Shown: positions 58,607 through 64,000 of the stretch, in pieces
Position numbering within the stretch: position 1 is the stretch's first letter
Layout of the letters: the number at the start of each line of letters is the position of its first letter
DNA from: Cornus controversa
Lineage: Eukaryota > Streptophyta > Magnoliopsida > Cornales > Cornaceae
NCBI GenBank assembly: GCA_026545225.1
Contig: CM048852.1
Location: forward strand, 14,232,146 to 14,296,145
DNA length: 64,000 nt
Direction: 5' to 3'
Notes under the pieces: model-generated
Seen by the model: the letters and a program-made list of their open reading frames with translations, nothing else
What the model was told of the DNA's origin: nothing
The model's database searches: none
Translations under genes and position numbers: made by a program

Positions 58607-59689
58607 AACATTTTTTTTTAATTTATAAAACAGAACAAGAATGAGACCTAACAAATAGAAAAAATAAACAATATATAGTTTTTTTTTTCAAGCCTAAAGG
58701 TTTGAGTATTTTTTCTACTCAAGCGATATACATGAAACTGTCTCATTATGGCTCGTATTGATACACACACACTAATTTATTATACACACACAAACAGTTG
58801 GTGCTTACATCCATATTCCAAAATATTTGACCAGGACATTTCTTAATCCTCATGATATTGGACAAGAGCAGTATAATAATAAATATAAAAAGGAAAATTA
58901 TTTGGTAAAATCAAAATAGGGTTTATTTTATTAAATCAAAATGGATTATAAATCAACCATTGATTCGTAAAAATCAGCTTACTTTTTGCAAGGCGTGGAT
59001 AAAAGACACAAAATTAGACATGGCATATGAAACAACCTTTGGCAACCAATTCTTCTAAAAGCCCTAGCATGGTACAGAAGAAAAGCTTAAAATTCTCCAC
59101 TGTAAAATTTGTAATAAAAACCAAAATAGAATAAGGAGAAAAACAATGTATCATACTAGTCATGACAACTTTGCTTCTCTTCATCTTTTTTCACGATAAT
59201 TTTTCTGAAAACCCTAACACGGTAAAGAATGATAGCCTAAAATTCTCCAGTTTAGTAAAAAACAAAAAAATAGAGGAAGGAGAAGAAGAAGGTGTCATAC
59301 CAGTCACCAAACCTTCCAATTTGCTTCTCTTCATCCTTTTTCACTATATCATGCTGATCTCAATTTGGTGGGAAAACCAATTAACAAAAGGGTCTTCATC
59401 GATTCAATGGGAAAACTCAAATTTCCCACACACATACTGGGTTGTTACAGGTTGAAGACTGTTTTACCTAGTAGAGTTCCTTGATGGTGTAGATTAAGGA
59501 TGGAGTCATAGATCAAATGAGTTGAAGTACTATATGGAGAATAACAGAAACCTAGGGTTTAAAATGGGGAGAGGAAACGATCAAAGCTAAAAGAGGGAAA
59601 TCGTGTATTAGTGAAAAATGAGGGAAATGTTTTGGAGGGAATCGGTGAATCTTTGGCTGAATAATGACAATATAACAAACATGTTGTTA
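58607..59689. other. CACTA interior, right part; no gene recognised
   Basis: This is AT-rich sequence. Short related segments (AAAACCCTAACACGGTA... and TTTGCTTCTCTTCATC) occur twice, at about 59160-59230 and 59320-59350. Open frames are short and unrecognised. Confidence 0.45.
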
Positions 59690-59874
59690 TACTAAAAAAA
59701 TATAGGTCGATAAAAGAAAATTTAATGACTAATTTATTGTAAGTCGTCAATATAAGTCTATTTTTAACATTTAAAAAGGTAATTGTAATAGGATCCTTAA
59801 AATTTACTTAACACAACTTGCTTTTTATGCATGTCATCAATTACAAGTTATTAAAAATTAATTTTCTTGTAGTG
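59690..59874. repeat. CACTA right subterminal repeats and inverted terminus
   Basis: TTTAATGACTAATTTATTGT, AAGTCGTCAAT, GCATGTCATCAATTACAAGT and TTATTAAAA are degenerate relatives of the left subterminal units, ending in TTTTCTTGTAGTG. This end has fewer and more eroded copies than the left end. Confidence 0.75.
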
Positions 59875-59877
59875 CTC

Positions 59878-61280
59878 ATTACCCACAATATGCCAAGTTC
59901 TCTTATAAAATAGAGCATTATACCCATCACTTCCTGGGGATTTATCATCTTTAAGAGAGAAAAAGGTCTATTTAATCTCTTCCTCAGTCACTTTCCCCTG
60001 CATTAACATAATCTGATCTTCATTTAAAGGGTTTTGAACATACTGACTGAGATCAGGAACCATTGCATCATCCACATCTCTGCTTAACAAAGTTTTATAG
60101 AAGTTGATAATCTCCTTCATAATTAACTCCTTCTGTTCCAATCTTTGCCCCCTTTCTGTGGCGAGGGACATAATACTATTATGTTTCCTTCTATGGACAA
60201 CAACCTTATAGAAGTAAGTTGTATTTCTATCTCCCAACTGCAACCACTGAATTCTAGATTGTTGTCGATAGAAAGACTCCTCAGCCATAGCAAGAGATTG
60301 ATATTGATGAAAGCACCGTCTCTCTGCACTTTGAAGAAGAGAGTTAGTGGGATCATTATCCAGCTGTTTCTGCTTCTCAACCAATCCTTCTCGAGCCTCC
60401 TTAACTTGATTGGAAAGATCATTAAAAAACCTGCCATTTAGAACTTTAAGACCAACTTTGAGCATTTTTAACTTTTGAGTAACTCTAAACATAGGCGTAC
60501 CTTGAACCTTAATAGACCACACCTTAGCCACCAATGAGAAAAAATCAGGATGATCAATAAGGTGATTATTGAACCTAAAAGGCTTGTTAGAAGTCGGAAT
60601 ATCAGCATTGATCTTCAACAAAATAAGTGAGTGGTCAGAAATCCCAGCCGTTTCAAAAATAGCTTCAAACATGGTAAATGTAGACACCCAGCAATCATTT
60701 ACCAATACTCTATCCAGTTTCCTAAATAGAGTAGAATTGGACCAAGTAAATTTAACCCCGGAATACTTCAAATCCATAAGCTCAGCAGCCTCTATACACT
60801 CCCCAAACTCCTTCATACCCTCTATCCATTCAGAAGAGCCACCCATCTTTTCATGCCTACACCTGATGGCATTAAAGTCCCCAGCCAAAAACCACCCATC
60901 ATTACAGTGATTTTTAGCCAAGATCATAATATCAGCCCATAACAATCTTCTTCTTATACTGCAGTTATCACCATATATCCATGTAACCACATAATAACCA
61001 GAGCAACCTCTCACATTAATAGAGCAGTGGATAAGTTGGTTAAGGATCTTCACCTCCACTCGATTATTGTCCCAGCAAACCCAAATCCTCCCTCTAGAAG
61101 AGAATTGATAATTATGTGCTATCATCCATCCTATGGCAATATTATTCAGTTATTAGACTCCCTAACTTTAGTTTCAATTAGACCAAAGATTGGTAGATCA
61201 TACTGTTTAATAATCCTACCAACCTCTTTTTGTTTATGAGGCTTATTTAAGCCTCTTGTATTCCATGCAGCAAAAAACAT
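59878..61280 (-). pseudogene. LINE: ORF2 N-terminal part (endonuclease and start of RT)
   Basis: The likely start is ATG at 61280 (MFFAAWNTRGLNKPHKQKEV), the standard ORF2 beginning. After a stop at about 61150 the apurinic-like endonuclease continues: YYVVTWIYGD, GWFLAGDFNAIRCRHEKMGG, FTWSNSTLFRKLDRVLVN and GISDHSLILLKI, with the GDFN and SDH catalytic motifs intact. RIQWLQLGDRNTTYFYK and KVTEEEIK lead into RT (DDKSPGSDGYNA, stop near 59968). The protein is cut at the CACTA junction and resumes at 50298. Confidence 0.92.
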
Positions 61281-61299
61281 AAGAAAGAATGTGAATAAC

Positions 61300-62484
61300 C
61301 ACCCTCAACTAGTCCCCTTCAGTGGTGACTTTAGCAAAACACACCTCTTAGGCTTTAACAGAGTACAGAAAGTACCTTTAGCCTCATCAACACCAATGCT
61401 CTTATTAAGTAAAGACACAGAACCCTGTTAGAACCACCAGCAAGCACAGGTATTACCTCTTGCTTAGGTGCATCCACCTCCTCACTTGACTCTCCTTGCA
61501 GCTCCTCATCTTGATTGAGAACTTAAAATTTATTAGACGAATGCAGAACAACAGGTTGCTGCACACTACCACCCACATTGTCCCCCATTGAGTTCACCTC
61601 AGTAACCACCACAGTGTTACCTTCAGCAGCAAATTGAGCCGCAACCTCCTGACTAGAAAGATTAACACTCTCCCCAGTAGTTCCTTTTTTTTGTTACCAT
61701 CCTCCAAATCTTCTCAGGTGGACCAACATTAGGCCTTCGCTCCTAAACCTAGTTTAAATCTCCATGCACCGCCTTAGAGCTACAGTTCTGCACAGAATGA
61801 CTAAACTTGCAACACTCCTTACAAATCATTGGTTTCCATTGATAATCCACAAAAATAAGAATACAAGACCCATTCGGGAGCTTCAAATCAAATTCTAAAA
61901 TTAGTTCATCCTCCACTCTGACTTCAACACATACCCTCGCATAGCTTATTCTTTTCTGTTCCAACATCATAGCATCAGCATATAGAGGCTTCCCCACTGC
62001 ACTAACCAGGTAGCTTAAACCTTCAGGAGTCCAAAACTCCATTGGGACATTAAACAACTTTATCCACAATGGAATTCTATCCAGAGAATCTTTGTGTAGC
62101 TCCATTCCCTCATTCCATTTTTGCAGAACAATAGGCCTATTTAGGAAATTGCATGGCCCCTGTTCAAAAATGTCATCCTTGCACTTCTCACTTTCAAATT
62201 TGAAAAAGAAAAACCCCTTTTCTGTAGCCAATACCTCTTTCAACCCATGAGCAGCCCATAATTTCTTAGCAATAGAATTCACAGTGTAGAGTGGCAGCTT
62301 CTTATCCACAAAGTATCCCACCAGAGTTGCCATCCATCCCTTTACTAAGGCTGTTGGTATTTCTGGTGGTGGAGACACCACCCTTTTCAAATTCTCAGTT
62401 GAAGAAGGATAGTGTGAGTTGCGCGGTGTGGAAGCGGTTGCGAAAAGTATTTTAGAACCTAGAGGGGAGGTGAATAGGATCACT
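61300..62484 (-). pseudogene. LINE: ORF1 (DUF4283 and zinc knuckle), 5'-truncated
   Basis: Minus-strand frame 62484-61749 reads ALVKGWMATLVGYFVDKKLP, WAAHGLKEVLATEKGFFFFK, ILQ-type core RPIVLQKWNEGMELHKDSLD, PLWIKLFNVPMEFWTPEGLS and YQWKPMICKECCKFSHSVQNC. This is the DUF4283 RNA-binding region followed by a C-x2-C-x4-H-x4-C knuckle, typical of plant L1 ORF1. A stop at 61749 and later stops break the C-terminal part, where NVGPPEKIWRMV is still legible. The first residues of the open frame (upstream of 62484) come from the copia LTR. Confidence 0.9.
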
Positions 62485-63864
62485 TGTGTAATACCCCGCT
62501 CCAACACATGGTATGATATTGTCCGCTTTGGGCCATAGCCCGCACGGTTTTGCTCTTGGGTTTTATCCCAAAAGGCCTCATACCATTTGAAGAAAACATA
62601 CTACATATAAGCACATCCCCTTTTCCACACCCAGGCGATGTGGGATTGAGTACCCTACACCCTGTCAGTGTGGTAGCTCAGCCTAGTGTCTGTCTTCACA
62701 CCCGCCCACTCACACCCGTCCACAAGGGTTACTATAATTTGCTCGTTTGCTTAATTTTTAATTAATTCAATTTTAAGTCCAATTAATTAAACAATTAAAG
62801 CAAGCAAATAAGTAAACTGCAAGTAAAGAAAAGAATGCACCAGATATACGTGGAAACCCAAGGCGGGAAAAACCACGGAGGGAGGCGGCACGCCTCAGGA
62901 AACCAATTCACTATGATGAAGCAAAGTACAACAGACTCTGTCTCAGTCTCACACCCCTCTTCACTCTGTCAAGGATCTGATGCGGAACACCTCAGACTTA
63001 TGATTGCGACAACACGTCCAACTGCTGCAGACTTCCGGCTAACGTCACCACCCTTACAGAAAGGTTGCTGGAAGAACCAAAATACTCAGCAAGTATTTTG
63101 TTCCCTTCGTAGTGCAATCTGGTCACCTTTCTTCCTCAGCAAGCAAGCAAGCGAAGAACCTTCAATCCAATGTTCTGATCAGCAAATAGATTTGATGCAA
63201 TCTCTGAGCAGCTAATCAGAAGTAGAACACCATCCTAGAAATCACTCGTGTAGTATGGATGTGTGTTCTTAAAAATATATAAACCCTAATTATTATGTAT
63301 ATACTTTCTCTCTTTAAAACTAATATTTCAGGGCTTCTTTTTCACACCCTTTGTAGAGAAAATATGGATACATATATATAGGCAAGGAAGTCCTAATTCT
63401 ACTTGGAAAAGAAGTTAAATACCAAAATAGAACTTTCCTAGAAGTTTCAAACCCAATAGGAATCAGAATTTTTGTCAAAATTTATTTCCTATTTGGAACA
63501 GGCTAAGTGGGACCGGTGCCAAATAAATAGGACCGGTGGGACTTTTTGAAAACCTGCAGAACCCATCTTACCGAGAAAAGTTGGACCGGTCCTAAATATT
63601 GGGGACCGGTCCTACTTTGAAAAACCCTAAACTTTTCATTTAAACCTTGGTTTTTCAAAATAGGCTCGGAACTAAAAAGTGCAGAGTGTCCTCACCATAC
63701 TTACCTGTACTCTATGGTGTTCATACTGATTTGTCAGCTTCCATGCACTTGAGTGTCAGCTCGAAGATGTCGATGATCGGTTACATAAAATAACATGAAA
63801 CTTACAACTCGATCATTCAGGTTTTGATCAACGAAATATGCCAATTACAAATTTATATGTCACA
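62485..63864 (-). repeat. 3' LTR of a Ty1/copia (SIRE-like) element
   Basis: On the minus strand it runs TGTGACATATAAATTTG...GGGGTATTACACA, about 1380 bases, preceded by the polypurine tract CAAAGGGGGAGAT typical of SIRE/Maximus copia elements. The part nearest the LINE (62500-62600; GATATTGTCCGCTTTGGGCC, CGCACGGTTTTGCTCTTGG) is a sequence I have seen repeated in dicot genomes. A GGACCGGTCC palindrome cluster lies at 63510-63615. The left boundary may be 62485 or 62487. Confidence 0.8.
63510..63615. repeat. GGACCGGTCC palindrome cluster in the copia LTR
   Basis: GGGACCGGTGCC, AGGACCGGTGGG, TTGGACCGGTCCTA and GGGGACCGGTCCTA occur within about 105 bases, about 250-355 bases from the 5' end of the LTR in its own direction. 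No function is known to me. Confidence 0.85.
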
Positions 63865-64000
63865 ATCTCCCCCTTTGGCAATTTCGTGACAAAACCACTT
63901 TGACAATCAATAACCTAACCCATTGGAAAAATTAGATTACAAATTTGCCCAAATACACAGAAATATAGAACTGATCATCAGAAGCTTTACTTGTGTGTTC
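63865..64000 (-). mobile_element. Copia element interior, 3' end (runs out of window)
   Basis: The plus strand ATCTCCCCCTTTGGCAATTT is the complement of the polypurine tract, followed by noncoding 3' sequence (TTTTGTCACGAAATTGCC on the minus strand) as in SIRE-like elements. Coding domains lie beyond 64000. Confidence 0.75.

Larger units (their letters stand above)
50299..59874. mobile_element. CACTA (En/Spm-type) transposon, 9.6 kb, inserted in the LINE
   Basis: It begins CACTACAAGAAAA and ends TTTTCTTGTAGTG, perfect 13-base inverted repeats with the CACTA signature, flanked by a 3-bp duplication CTC at 50296-50298 and 59875-59877. LINE ORF2 reads on across the junction. Both ends carry subterminal repeats. 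I recognise no TNPD/TNPA transposase; the interior is AT-rich with short frames, so the element is probably non-autonomous. It carries a LINE-derived tandem array (57640-58606). Confidence 0.93.
59878..62484 (-). mobile_element. L1-type LINE, 5' part
   Basis: This is the upstream half of the same element as 46965-50298, with ORF1 then ORF2 on the minus strand. Its 5' end was removed from view by the copia insertion at 62484; what lies beyond is outside the window. Together the two halves give about 5.9 kb of LINE sequence. Confidence 0.88.

Noticed and set aside
60145..61239. Plus-strand frames of 70-113 codons over the LINE endonuclease
   Set aside because: The minus strand encodes a clear endonuclease across the same bases.

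Overview
This window looks like nuclear DNA of a dicot. It is AT-rich, carries one intron-containing TIR-NBS-LRR (TNL) resistance gene of a class that monocots lack, and is otherwise dominated by transposable elements: Ty3/gypsy, Ty1/copia, an L1-type LINE, an RTE-type LINE relic, CACTA and hAT. The species cannot be named from the sequence alone.

Layout. 1-13740 is a three-level nest. A Ty3/gypsy element (B, plus strand; gag, 3' noncoding part and one LTR visible) was hit inside gag by a second gypsy element (A, minus strand, 91-10858, 5-bp target duplication ATCCT). A's left LTR was later hit by a solo LTR (C, 1697-3090, duplication TCCAC) of the same general kind as B's LTR. 13741-14945 is LTR-like debris. 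15640-22500 is a patchwork of repeated blocks upstream of the TNL gene and contains an RTE LINE relic. 22594-28056 is the TNL gene: five exons, 1130 residues, open throughout, followed by a duplicated 3' flank. 29736-35427 holds a broken gypsy element (D) with a 67-bp minisatellite in its LTR, abutting a second LTR fragment (E). 35570-35929 is a Myb/SANT-like fragment with a one-base frameshift. 38101-39140 is a ~121-bp tandem repeat split by a 636-bp solo LTR. 39680-39811 resembles a rhomboid-like gene fragment and is followed by a 1.86-kb solo LTR (F). 42057-45263 is T-rich, intron-like sequence with no gene I can name. 45373-46212 is a non-autonomous hAT-like element with an 8-bp duplication.

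46965-62484 is an L1-type LINE on the minus strand, split by a 9.6-kb CACTA element (50299-59874, 3-bp duplication CTC). The CACTA element itself carries a four-copy tandem array derived from the zinc-binding 3' domain of an L1-type LINE. The LINE's ORF1 is cut at 62484 by a copia element whose 3' LTR runs to 63864 and whose interior leaves the window.

The only gene likely to make a functional host protein is the TNL receptor: TIR NADase/signalling domain, NB-ARC switch, LRRs and C-JID, followed by an unusual acidic DE/EY tract. Every transposon coding region seen here carries stops, frameshifts, deletions or insertions.
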